Of a stretch of DNA of 64,000 bases, positions 41,201-54,600 are shown in pieces (the first letter of the stretch is position 1; each line of letters starts with the position of its first letter). This DNA is from Sipunculus nudus (taxonomy: Eukaryota > Annelida > Sipuncula > Golfingiida > Sipunculidae). The stretch covers positions 47,497,676-47,561,675 of the forward strand of contig CM049311.1 in NCBI GenBank assembly GCA_026874595.1, read 5' to 3'. The notes beneath the pieces were generated by a model. It did not search any database. It was given only the letters and a program-made list of their open reading frames with translations, and was not told where the DNA came from. The position numbers were made by a program, and so were the translations under genes.

Positions 41201-44200
41201 TATTTTATACTATCACCAAGCACAACCTAATGACTATCACCCTGTGATTAAACTGATCAATAAATAGCAGTTTTCAATATATATTAGAACCCCACTATTC
41301 AATTTGCAAAGATTTCTTCAAATAATGATATTTTTAAAGTCAGATGACTGATATTTGTGGTGGTATGTATCAGTTAATAGTTAATGAAAGCATATTTATC
41401 CTACACTTTTGATGTGAATGATGTCTGACTAAATAAATCTAATGCTATATCACTGATAAAGGGACTTATCTACTAGTCACACATTGTCATGTTATCTTTT
41501 TATAATGACAAGGGTAAAACCGGTTGTAAAAGTCTCCAGTCTCCACTCGAGGTGAATTCTGACATTTTCATTTATTACTGGAATATCTATAGTTTTGTAT
41601 CAGCATATACTACCAATGTTTTCATTCACACACACACACCATCATATTGTAATTATTATTCATACAAACAGAATAGGTTACAAACACACTGTGTGTGTGT
41701 GCTGATAATTTGTGGTTATATTGCTAAGTGTACAAAATGGTTTGCCATTGGCTGTGTGTTTATTTAGACTGAGAATAAAATCAGGAACATTATAAAATAA
41801 AGACATGTCACACAAATTAAATAAATACATATCACAGATCCATAAACCATAGGTTAGTGATGTCAATGTAATCTACCATTTGGCTCTAGAAAACCTAACA
41901 ACAGTAACCCATTTCATCTTAAGAGATTTCACACCAAACAATATAATAAAGAATTCATTCACACATGTCCAGGTGAGTTACCTATGTTTGTTAATGATAC
42001 CAGCATTAGTATATAGTTACCTGTTAGGTTACTAAAATGATTATATATGAGGTAGGTTTGGGGGAAAGATGAGAGGAAGGTTTTCTCAGAACAATTAGTT
42101 AGTTATTATTAGTATTGCTGGAATGGCATTTCAATAACCAAACAAAATTAAATACTCCCGGATGGAAAAGGGGAGTTTCTCCAGTTTACAGTTAAAGACA
42201 AAATAAAATTATAAAAATACAATGAAATTTTTCTTATATACCAAAGATATGTTATAATTGCAATTTGAAATATTAGTTGAAAAATTGCTTAATGACATTC
42301 AAATTTGTATGGTAATTAGGACAGCTACCAAATATAATTATGTAACATTCTCCAAGTTTCTTAAGTTATAATGATAATGATGATACAAATATTCTTCTAG
42401 AAAGTTATTTCCCTGCAAACAACATATACAGGTGTATTTTTTAAATTTGTCTGCCAGATATAGAGCAGAGCTGTTAGTATATGGCACAAAAACAGCTTGT
42501 GTTGGAATGTACAAGATTATGCACAGTAAAGCCAGCATATATGTGTATAAGCATTCTTGGTCTCTCTAGGTATGCACACTCTTGCAGAGTGGACAGAATC
42601 ATGGGTGCAAAGAACTACACATAAGATCTAACAATTTTGTAAGAACTTACGACAAGTATTTTCTGCAATATATCACATGATATAATCAAGATATGTTTCA
42701 GTGTAAGTACAAGTGTTCAAAAGAAAAGATTAGTTTATACATGCAAACACTATATACATGCAGAATCACTAACAACAAAGCTCAAATAAATCATTTCTTA
42801 AATTGTCTAGACTAATTCCCTCTGATTATGTTCAACTCAACTCATACACTTTATGTAAGCCCTGAAGTTATAAAATAATAACTGTGGTCCATAATCTTTT
42901 CCATGTGTCAGTTTTATGTTGTAAGTTGTATATCATGCAATAATCTTAGTGTTCTTAATGGTATGACAATCCTTCCTTACCCTGCCAGTCCACCTTATTA
43001 CTGACATTATGATTTCACACTGTCAGTGTTATTTTCCCAGGAAATAATATCAGTCAACAATGGTAGGGATGTCTGGTAGTTCGAGGTATAGTTTGTTAAT
43101 GAGTTTATATTAGAAGATATGGTTCTGTGGGGAACAAGGGTAGTAAACATGAGCTATCAAACATTGTATTAACATTATCCTGTGGAGCGTGGTGGCTCGC
43201 TGGACTTGAAACCACAAGATAATGCATTCGCATTCTGCTCTGACTACCATTTACGCTGAGACTCCAAGCCAAAGTCTTAACCACAAGCCTGCATGCCCTC
43301 TCTCAACCGAGGAGTGAGTTGGAACTGGTCATGGAGGAAGGCAAATGTAGATTGGATAACCTTCTTGTGCCTATTATGGCTGCTTGGGTTGTACATTTCC
43401 CCTTGGCAGCCAAGGAAAGCAAGTAGAATGAACAGGCCCAAAAGCCCAGAAAGGCAAAGTGAAAATTCAGATAAGGCTGACATCATCCGTGATATCAGAC
43501 TATCATTCCACTCCTTTCATCTTTACCATTATCATCCGATAACATGTTACCATATAAATGTGCCCAATGACCAAACTGACAGCAGACATACAATAATCAT
43601 ATCTGGAAGCTCTTATAAGGACAGATTTTCAAGTAAATATACTAATGTGACAAGATTTTGAAAAAGCATGGACAAGTCATTCTTTCCTTTGGTGGAGGTC
43701 ACTGATTACCATGCACTAACTTGACTGATCTTACTGAGAAGTTCTTTGTGTGGGCTCCCTTTTGGAGTGAGCAAATTTGGCCCATTCCTGTATGACAGAT
43801 ATTGCCACAGACTACCTAACCTGTTACTCCACTGATTCCTCCTGGACAGACTGCCTGTGCATGTCACACAGCTTGCCATCTCAGTCCTCTGATGATGTAA
43901 CCACCCTTGATGTCCTTGTTTACGCTTGTAAACGCACGCATATTATGAGAGTAAATATCTCCTTAATTTTAAAACTTTGGGTGGAATTCAAGCTAATGTC
44001 ATCACCTGGTTATATTAGATTAAAATCCAAACCTCACTGTAATCTGGTTCAGTTGTCACACATTGTAATCACTCGACTGGTCCTCAATTATTATACCAAA
44101 TCAAATTTTCATGTAATTATTAACCACCCCCCCCCCCCCCCCCCCCCCATCTGTCCCACCCTCACATACCAACATGCACTGGGCCATTACATCAATTAAT

Positions 44201-45614
44201 TTAATCTTTGCTGTGCAAGTTAAAAGCAGAATTACACAACATGCATCAATATACAATATTTTAATAGCCCGTAATACTGGGTAACAATGATCTAGATTAT
44301 CATGAGTAATTATAGAGCATAATAATTAATTCAAGCATTTTGGGAAATGTGTTCTTGATTTTGGACCTAAAAATTGACCCTTGTCTTATACATAACATTG
44401 TCTCATGGATAAGTAAATGTTTCTATAAACTTACTGAGTAGTTCACTGATCATGTTCTCCTCGTTTTGACTGTTCTTGGCAGTATGACTTGTGGAGATAT
44501 CTGAGATATACATGGTTGTTTCTTTCAATGAGGTCTTTCGATCCTGCAATTCAATAATAACATAACACAAGATATTTAAATATTTTAATTAATGCTGTTG
44601 TATGACAATTACAGAATAATATGAGTATCTTCAGATCTTGCTCTCTTTAACACCATACAACAGTAAGTATACTAACAAGAGCACTGCAAAGGTGCACAAC
44701 ATGTCCATAGTATGTCTTGTGACCTCTAACCTCATGAAATGTGCATGAATTTTTCTAAGAATGTTATTGTCTGGAATCAAACTTAGGCCAGATATTACAC
44801 TGGTTAATATTTCTGTTGAGTTTCATAAAAATCCATCATTTTCCAAGTAAGTTATCACAGTGACACAACAAAGTAGACTGTTGACCTGTGACCATAGTAA
44901 ATATATGCATATGTATAATTGAACTCGGGTGAGATAATTTATTGGTAAGAAGATATTGTGAGGTTCATGAATATCCATCAAATTCCTGGAAACTTATTGC
45001 GATGACACTAAAAGTTAATGGATGCACAACAGATGGAAGGACCATGGGTACACCATATAAAACATCCTGTCAAAGACGGCGTATAAAAACTGATACCACC
45101 ACAGGAAAATCTCCTTCTCTGCAAATTTTAAATTTTATCCTGAATGTATGACTAGTTAAACATGTGTTAAATAAGTTAAATAAGTGTCTTTCATCAAATA
45201 ATAAAACAAGCACAGATGTGCATGTCAGCAGTGTGTCCAGTGTTATTTTTATCACATGCTACAGAAGGTGATCAGAATAACTGCCAGTGTCCACACCCCA
45301 GAGCAACTGTGAAGAATTAGTAAAGATTTACTTTTACTCAAACAAATAAGCTGCTTAAAGTGAAAAGTGTTAGCAGTGTTTTATTTTGCTTGACTGCAGG
45401 TGATACCTTTGCTAAGTCAGAGCAGTCATGAATGGTTTAAGCAGTTTTCAATCAAGCATGCTTATTTCTTCTTCAAATCTGTATCTTGTATTGTTATAAC
45501 TTTGAAATATGATTTAGTCAGTGGCACTGATTTATCTTAAAGGGTGGAGGGAAGATTCAGGGGTGTAGGTTACCACACTTTTTTAATAAACCAATAAATA
45601 CCGAAATAAACCCA

Positions 45615-45672
<58 letters not shown>

Positions 45673-48600
45673 TACTTGTATGATGTATGGCTGAGGTCAT
45701 TCAAAATAATCAATAATTCATTAATGCAGGTCTATCAAGCAAAAAGGCAGAACAAAAGTCTATTGCACCAATTATTCATATATTTCATTTCCAATATATA
45801 TATATATATATATATTATTGTCTAAATAGCTGAGGGGGATATGATTACCCCCCATACCCACCGCAACACATCAACCAGACCTTTTAAGACTTTTTAGCAT
45901 TGTATTACAGCTGTGCATAACTTCATCAGAAAAAAACATTGAGGACTATGGAAGAAAAAATATAAAGCAATCCACATTTATGTCTCCTCAATTCACAGGA
46001 CATAAGAATAATAAAAAAGACCACCTTATAATATGGTACAACTTGGGATGGGCCACCACAATAAAACACCACTAAATACAAGTTACACAGAAGAAACCAT
46101 AAATCTTCTCTGAAGATGTTGGTAAATGTTAAAAAGAGAGATACTTCACATTTGGCCACACAAAACCAAACAAATTATTGTATACAATCTGCATCACACC
46201 AGTGCACATGAAGCCAACTGCAAGGAGGTGTATATACTTTAACAAGCATTGCCTTTTTAAGCCCCCTAGATGCAGGTTTTGGTGGGGGTTCAGGGATTCC
46301 TTTAGCGGCCCTTTCTGCCTTGCGTCTCTTAACAAAGGCCTTCCACTTTTTCAGGGCCTTTAACACGCAGCGTAGTTTGGCATAGGGCAGGGTCTGTAAA
46401 TAGATTATTGCTTCGAACAATACTGTCAAATGCAGCAGTAAATTACACAATGCGTTGCAACACTAGTATTATTCCTATAGTATTATTTTATATTTTATAT
46501 GGTCAAATCAGAATATTACTGGTTAACACTGATTTTAAGATGCCCTGTGATGCTGGACTTGAATTTTCCTCTGACTAATGATTTCTAAATGGGACATAGT
46601 GGTTTAGTTATAAATGTGGAAACACAACTGGACAAAAAAATTATTAAACTTAAGAAAGATCAGATTACTGATAAAAATAAGTAGGAAACTGAATCGAAAA
46701 TATCAGCTTAAACAAATAAAAACTAATATTTTCAGCAAATCTTTAATTTATCCACCACAAACATTGCAAGACATACCATAAATGTCCGATTTAAAGCCAC
46801 ACACATTCTTTTGTCATTTCTATTACTGCTATGGGACAAAATGATGTAAAACAAGTTTTAAAAAATTCTGATATAAATGTGTGAGAAAACTTTTTAAATT
46901 AGACCTCTTTAATGTGACCAATTCTCCCTGTCTGTAAAAATTAAAAATCTTTATTCTATTATGGCCTATTCTATAATTACTAATGTGCATGTTATAACAT
47001 AATAACAAGAGCAGATATTAAATAAGTATTTTTCAAATTGGCTTTCTAACAAAAAGAACTCTGCCATTGGAATATATTTAAGCAAACAAAGTGCTTAACC
47101 TCTGATGATAAATATGTCTTGATATTATATACTGAACAATTTTCATATTTTACTGGTAAACCTTGCAAAATGGAAGTTGTGCTATTTGCTCTTTCAGAGA
47201 TAATTCTTTAAAACATGTAAATATCAAGAATTAAGAATGGTATGGTCTGTTCCTGATTCTGAATACTAAACAATAAACATGCATATAATGTGTTTACCTC
47301 AATCATACCATGCTTCTTGTCTGTGAAGGTGCAGAATGTTCTACCGGGTGACTGTACAATGACTGAACATAAGCACCTTAACTAACCAAATTTATCCTTT
47401 ATTGCCAGTTGATGACTAAATAACAAAAAAATTAACTTCCTTTTCTAAAATTTGGTTTCACTTATTAAAGGTCTTTTTAGGAAATTACAGAACCTTTGAC
47501 AAAAGTACAAAAGTAAATGTAATGGATATAACATAATCACACTTAAATAATCGACTCCATAAATCTCCAGTCAAAAAATTTCTACGTCAGGATGAAAACA
47601 ATGAAGAATGTCTGTGTTATATTCTAAAAGTTCCCTTTATATTAGAATATATGCTGTGAATATAAAAGTTAACATTTATTTAGGGGTCAATCTTTAAGAT
47701 TCAGTCCCTCTTGTATAGTGAGTCAATTTTCCTGAAATACAATATAAAGTCATTTTAAAACATACTTAAGTTTTCATGTACCGTAAAATCTGTGAAATTT
47801 CGTACCTCGAAGAATTTCGTACACTGTCTTTCTTCAGTAACCATAATTATTAAAATGACATGTTAAATTTCGAACTGCCGATGGTCTGTTACTCCGCATT
47901 TGATGTTAGCAGGACTGCCGTGAATGTAACACTGACGTAACCTCACCCTGTTATCTGGTTTTGAACAAGCCTACCGATCTGATCAATGTGATTGCCATGC
48001 TATTGATAATTAATATGAATTATATCTACATCTTATAGAATGAAATTTGACTGAAAACAAAGATTTTTGTTTCAGCAACAATAAAAAATCTTGAATTATC
48101 TCGAATGTGAGTTGCTTAATTGTCCGGGATGCGAGCGACACGCCGTGAATAACTGACAGACGTCCATGAAGTTTGACGGAGGTTAGAAATTGGATAATCA
48201 GGATTAACACCGTAATTGATCTCAAGACCACTAGCTTTACGTGCACCATAAAGGGGGATTTCCGTGTGTAAACCAGGTTCAAATTGGTCTCTTTCAAGCA
48301 AGCTCGGCGTTCCGGTGTATGTAATGCCAAAATTTATCAGTTTGAAAATTAATGCTAATTTCCATTAAAACATTTAAAATAAATATCTTGAATGTCACAC
48401 CAGAACGACTCAGTTTCGAGTACCCAGGCTCCATATCACCCAACAAACAAGTCGCACAAGATTTAACGGTACATCAAAGCGATAGCAGACGTTCATGAAG
48501 TTTAATGGAGGTTGGATATTTGATATTGGATAATCAGGATCAAATAACTCTTTAAGTGATCTAAAGACCTCTAGCTTTTTGTGCACCAAACTGATTTGAT

Positions 48601-51600
48601 ATAAAATGAACAACACAAGTATAGAAAATAATGTTTTTATTCATGAAACATCATGGTTCACACGGATGAATGCAAAATCGGCGAGTGAATACTTGAGGCT
48701 CCTATTACTGCCCACTGCCGACAAGGCATCTTAAATTGTCAAGACCATAATTTTAAAACTGCTGAAATCGACTGTTGAATTTCGGACTCCCACAAATTCA
48801 ATTATTTTTTTCTGTACAAAATTTCACAGATTTTACAGTATATGCATCAGTTTCATTGATCATGAATATAAATTAGGTTCCAGTGATCATGAATATACAT
48901 TAGGTTCCAGTAATCATGAATATGCATTAGGTTCTATTGATGAGACCATCAAGTTTACCTGTTTTCTGGTGAGTAATCCTGCTATCTCTTTGATTCCTGT
49001 TTCTATGGCAGTGACATGGTTGTAGAGCTTCTCTCCCTGCTGGCGTACAGACTTGACCATGGCAGAGGTGAACTCATGTGGTGGCTGAACACAAAAAGAC
49101 AAGATGGGATTTATTCAACAGTGGCAGTAAGCAAATTATTATAAGATTAAACCAGAGAACTGAGACACATTAAATTCTTTGTGGTGTATTAAAAAGTGAT
49201 GAGGCATACTCAGCAAATTTTGGGGTATGGTGCAGTTAGTTATATATGATATAAACCGACAAGTAATACTGTGGATACAAAATTTCTAGGTCTAAAATTT
49301 TGACTTAGACCATTAGTGGGGTTAAACAATCATGCACTAATCATTCCCGAGTAGTTTCTGGTGTTGTTTAATGACTTAACTGATATTCTCTGATGTGTGT
49401 TAACAAGACAAGCAGTACAAAATGACTTTTTAGCTTAATAAATAGGTACATTACATTGCTTCTATGCATTTTATTATGCCTTATCAATATGTCATTGCTG
49501 ACCTGGAAGGTTATATAGGCCAACTAAATGTTTTTATTCAATGCAGAGTGATGATGGACTGGCTTTTAAATTTTCTTTATTAAACCAAACGATTGTGGAA
49601 TTTTAATTTTGTTGACAAAAGGTTATCTACGAATTCCACAAAAAAAAACATGAACAATTCAGAATAAACAATACATGATCATGTGTTAGATTTATTAAAA
49701 AATATATGAAACAGGTCATTATGCATGCAAACATGGAAGCTAGTTTGACACAGGAACAATTTTTTTAAGTTGGATGGAATAGATAAGCTACTATATATAA
49801 CATATCAATGCATGCAAAGACCTGCACTTATAGCTACGGAACTGCAGTCAATCTGATAAACCTCTGTGTAACAGATACAAGACAGTTGCTGTATTCCTCA
49901 CTTTAGGATTTCATTTAAATAAAATAAGTGAAACATGAGCTCATTAAGTTTTGTGCAAAACCTCATATTGTATTTCTCAAAGGCAGTTCCACAGGTGTAA
50001 TATGAATATTATATCACAAATAAGCCTTTTTTTAATTTAGTTTTTTTTGTATAGGGACAATTTTTGTAATAGGGACAATTCTCAGATCAGAGCCTCTTTT
50101 TAAGATATCAGAGCAAACCACTAGTTTTCTTGGGATTTCCATATTTTGATTGAGGCTCTGGAAGGGAATGTCAACTACCAGAGGTAGAGACCTCCAGCTC
50201 TAAAATCTGATGCCTAAATCACTAGACACACCTTAAAAATCTAATACTGATGTGAAGAGACTGACCTGTCTGTTCATCAATACAGACTTACCCATGATCG
50301 AGAGAAGGCCAGTTCATGGTCAAACAGAAGCATGTTGCTGATGGTATCAATAGTTCCCTGTACCTTGGACGCAACAATGGCATTCACAGTGTTTACCAAG
50401 TACTTCAACCTCTCTGTGCCTGCATGTACTTGATGCAGGAACGCATCTAAAAGTTCACATCATCCATCAAAATATTTTCACACTGACTAAAACGTTCACA
50501 ATTGATTATTATTTCTTTTTAACAAATGGAGGAAAAATAGCCCACTTACAACTTAAATACAATTTAAAAAACACCTAAACTCAGGTTTGAACATATATAT
50601 TCTTTATTGCCACTTGATGACTAAATAACAAAGGATAATTAAAAGACAACTTCCTTTGCTACAATTTGATTTCACTTATAAAAGCTCTTTCTGGAAATTA
50701 CAAAACCTATGACAAAAGTAGAAAAGTTAACTGACCAATTATGTGAAAAGATACAACATATTATAGTTGAAATTATCAACTCCATATATCAAGATGTCCA
50801 AATGAAAACCTGGGACAGGGAAAACCTATTAAAATCAGAGCATAAAATTTCAGGTCAGGAAGGACTGTTTTGCCTAGGTGTACGTACACTCATACTAAAG
50901 TGCTATTCTAGTTTGATACCTATATTCATGCTGTTCCATGCCAGTGTGCTGAGCCCAGGATGGAAGTTGGCCCGTGCTGCTTCTATGTGTTTTTCAAACA
51001 GTCCATACAGTGCTGGAGGAATGGCATTACAGACATTATTAAACTCCCTCAGACAGAGCTGCAGGTGGTCCTTGTAGCCCTTGAATCTCGCCTCCTGCTG
51101 CATGACCATCATGGCCGACTCCGGGATCTGAATCCCGAGCCTCGTCAACCAGCGGGCTTCATGTATCAGCTGCAGCACCCTGTGAACACCATAGTTAGTT
51201 ATAATGAGCAGCTATTCAAAGCGATCATTTTAAAAGACGGCATATAACTTCATAAAGTAGTGCAATACACATTCATTCTGATAATTTTCATTCTCCTGAT
51301 GTTTTTATATAACAAGACATTACTGTTCATTCATTTCCCACTACCACATCTGGTCTTGCCACAGTTGTGCTAGTTCATATCCTTTGACATTATGTCTGAA
51401 TGAAATAGTTCTGAAATTGTCCAGCAGATGTCATCAGGGTGTCTTTATCTGGCCAGGATAATTGTCAGGTTCTTATTCATTGACTCTTATCAAGACATTT
51501 AAGTGAAGTTTAACATGCAAAGGACCTAAGTGGCCTAAATATTAAAATGACACTGTCTTACCAAATATAAAACCATAAATAATACTATAACAGAAAAGAA

Positions 51601-54600
51601 AAAAAATGTTTATTGCCCTAAAAGCAAGTAAAAGATGTGACATTGTTTTCTCTGTAATATGAGACCAAGCACCACTTAACCTGCTGTAAATCCAGACTAG
51701 GTAAGCATATATAATACTGCCTTCAACTTAGAAATGTGGTTTTGCAGGACTGTTCATACCGTTCATCAGCATTGACCATGATCTGGCCAGTGTCTGGGTG
51801 CTGTACAAACAGGGTAGCCCTGAGTCCGTTCTTGGCTTGATCTATGTGCGACTTCCAGTGAGTGAACCACAGGCTTTCAAAAGTGACCAGTGTTGTTGCC
51901 AGGCGATTGTAGATTTTGACAATACGACTGAAATCCTTGAGGTTTGTGATGGCCTTGTTCTCGCGAAACACTTTCATTGGCTCCTCAATACGAGTTAACA
52001 GCTGGCGGGACCAGTTGATTGCCCCTGCTACTGGTGGAGCATTTCTAAGCAGTGGTGGGTCCTCCTGTATAATTAAAACATAACAATGACTTGAATGAGG
52101 TATAACATATAAGGTATCACAGGCTGTCGTACATTTATGTATGTATTACAAACATTATTCTCCCTTTTGCTTTTATAAACATGCAAGAATATCTTTCCCA
52201 GAGCAATGGTTCCTTATTAAAACTCCACCTACAGGAAGGGGAGTCTTATTTCCATATATGGGTAAAAAATTTTTTATGGGTGGACCTGCTGAGGGGCCTC
52301 CCAAAGTTCAAAACTATCGCTTTCAGTTTTTTTTTAAATATTTTTTCTTCTTTCTTTTTCCAATTTCTGTTTGCGCTAGATCTCTGAAATGGCTAATTTT
52401 CAATAGCTTACATTAGGGCACAATATTAGTCTGAGATCACAGATTTACACGGTATATTGATTTTTGATTTTGACCTAGATCCCATGGCCATACACTCAGT
52501 AGCAAATTCCATGTTGTCGCTCAAAGCTGGCTTCTAATGATCACTTGCTGATTGCATCCATGTATCATCCAGATTTATCAATAAATCACATAAAAAATGA
52601 AACCAAGATTTACTTTAAGCTCCAAAAACCATACTTACAAACTCAACTAAAATGAGGTTGTTTTCGCAATGCAAAAACAGATATGTCTCTCCTCCCTATG
52701 GGCCTCCCATTCTTAAATATGAGGAAAAAAATACGGACTACTTCAAAAGTCACAGCATTCAATAATAATTTCTTCGCATGGGAGGGGACATAATTGTGGA
52801 TTGGTATTTACACAGAAATTAAATGTTAATATAATATGAATAAAGTGCTCTGTTTCAGTGTCCACGACTACTACACTGTTCATGACATTTTTCAATTTCA
52901 CCAATGTGTGTGTATGGGATGCTGTGTGAGTTTAAACACGTTCATTGGTTGTATGTATTGGTTTGTCCTTTTGCGGCATATATTCAGGTATGCTGTAACA
53001 GTAATTTGGGGAATTCTATATGCCAAGGATATTATATATTTTTTCCCCAGTGTAGTTCACCTCATCAGGTGTGTTAAAATGCCACATAAGAACACTGAGT
53101 ACGCCACATCAGGGCTTATAAATATACATACACACACAATATATACCTTGTTTTTCTCATACACTTGTTGTATCTCATCCAGGTCACTCTCGTACCAGTT
53201 GAAGATTTCTATGAACTTCTCAGAAATAGCGATCCTGATCCCTGGTCTTTGTTGAATGGGTACAAACCTGGAAAATATAACATAAAACCTGCAAATAACC
53301 TGTAAACTTGCTGAATATATTTAAACAGTAGCACATCTGTCGAAATATCAATGTATAATTAAATATTATTAATATATATATATAATTAATTTATATATAT
53401 AATCTAATATAAAATTATTATCAATAATAGTTCTACCTTACATATAATTCATACTGTTGTGTACTGCACAAGGCAGCAACAATAAATGACAGCATTTAAC
53501 AAATAAAATAATATCACAATGTTTTCATGACAATTTTAATAATAAATACAACTGATGTTTCTGGATCTTATATATACTATTTAAATATATTATGTAGAGA
53601 AAATAAAAATAAATGCAAACAGAGTAATATCCTTTTTACATGTGTCAGAGAGAAGGAAGGTAGATTGTTTAACAAATAATTTGTATTTTGCAGACTAAGA
53701 AGCTCACCATGCCTTCACATGACACATGCACCAAATAACAGCTAGAAAGCCTGTGAAGTCTTTGTGATGTAAACAATATCCTTAGAAGAGGTAAAGTCAC
53801 TCTGGGGTCATGAAACTCAGCTGATCTCTGACACTGAGAAATTCAATCAACTTATATTGCTGTGATTTTAGAAATTTTGCAATTGTGTCTGTGGCAGTTG
53901 TGAAGAATTTATTGAATGGATTATCTTCAAATTTTCCATGGTGAGTGCAAAATTTTTGTTTTGCAGCCGAGAATACTAACACCAGTCTGACTTTTTAAGT
54001 GCTGAAAAAAACACAAAACAAGTATTATTCACATAATATAGGTCACAGCGACCTAATTTTTGGTATGCAAGAAGATTTACCACAGACCTATCTGGATTTT
54101 TAAGTAAGAACTTTCTAGGTCAAGCAGTTATGATTTTATCTTTGTTAATGGCCAGCCAGCAGGCCAACAGACAAAGGGCAATGGTTATAGCTCAGATGAC
54201 CTACTGACCTGATCATAAGATCGAGTGCCTCCTGGGTGGTCATCTTGCGAGCAAAGACAGCGTGTAGGTAAGCAGCCAGGAACTTCTCCAGATCCTGAAC
54301 GTTCAGCAAGAAGGTGGTGTAGATGTCCTCAAACCTGTCACGGTCCTAGTGAGACAAAGTATGGATATACTGGTACAGGGTTCATACACTTTGAGTAATT
54401 CAAAATTTCTTGACTTTTTCAGGACCTTTTCAGGACCTAGCTGTGACAAAAAAATCATGACCTTTCCTTGTCACTTTGACATGTAAATGTTACTTAGGAC
54501 ACTGAAAATGCAGATTATCCTTAATCATTTACATATGAATAATATAGCTAAGAGAATGCATATATAGAATGCATACATAGCTCATTATTTCAGCAGCTAA

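Larger units (their letters stand above)
40916..44434 (-). other. Intron 12
   Basis: 3.5 kb. Contains a possible degenerate SINE (about 43180-43790), a 22-C homopolymer (44127-44148) and short CA/TG runs near 41628-41700. The rest (41.0-43.1 kb) is AT-rich with no recognised feature. Confidence 0.7.
44544..46237 (-). other. Intron 11
   Basis: 1.69 kb. Contains two TA microsatellites (45616-45671 and 45794-45815) and an old dispersed repeat (about 44700-45065). Nothing else seen. Confidence 0.75.
46394..48958 (-). other. Intron 10
   Basis: 2.57 kb. Holds a TA-flanked MITE (47781-48838) and a three-copy 28-bp repeat (48850-48940). Bases 46.4-47.3 kb show nothing recognisable. Confidence 0.75.

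Noticed and set aside
43277-44199. Frames of 69-140 codons near 43.3-44.2 kb
   Set aside because: Lie in a degenerate repeat and run into a poly-C tract (coding only Pro); no family resemblance.
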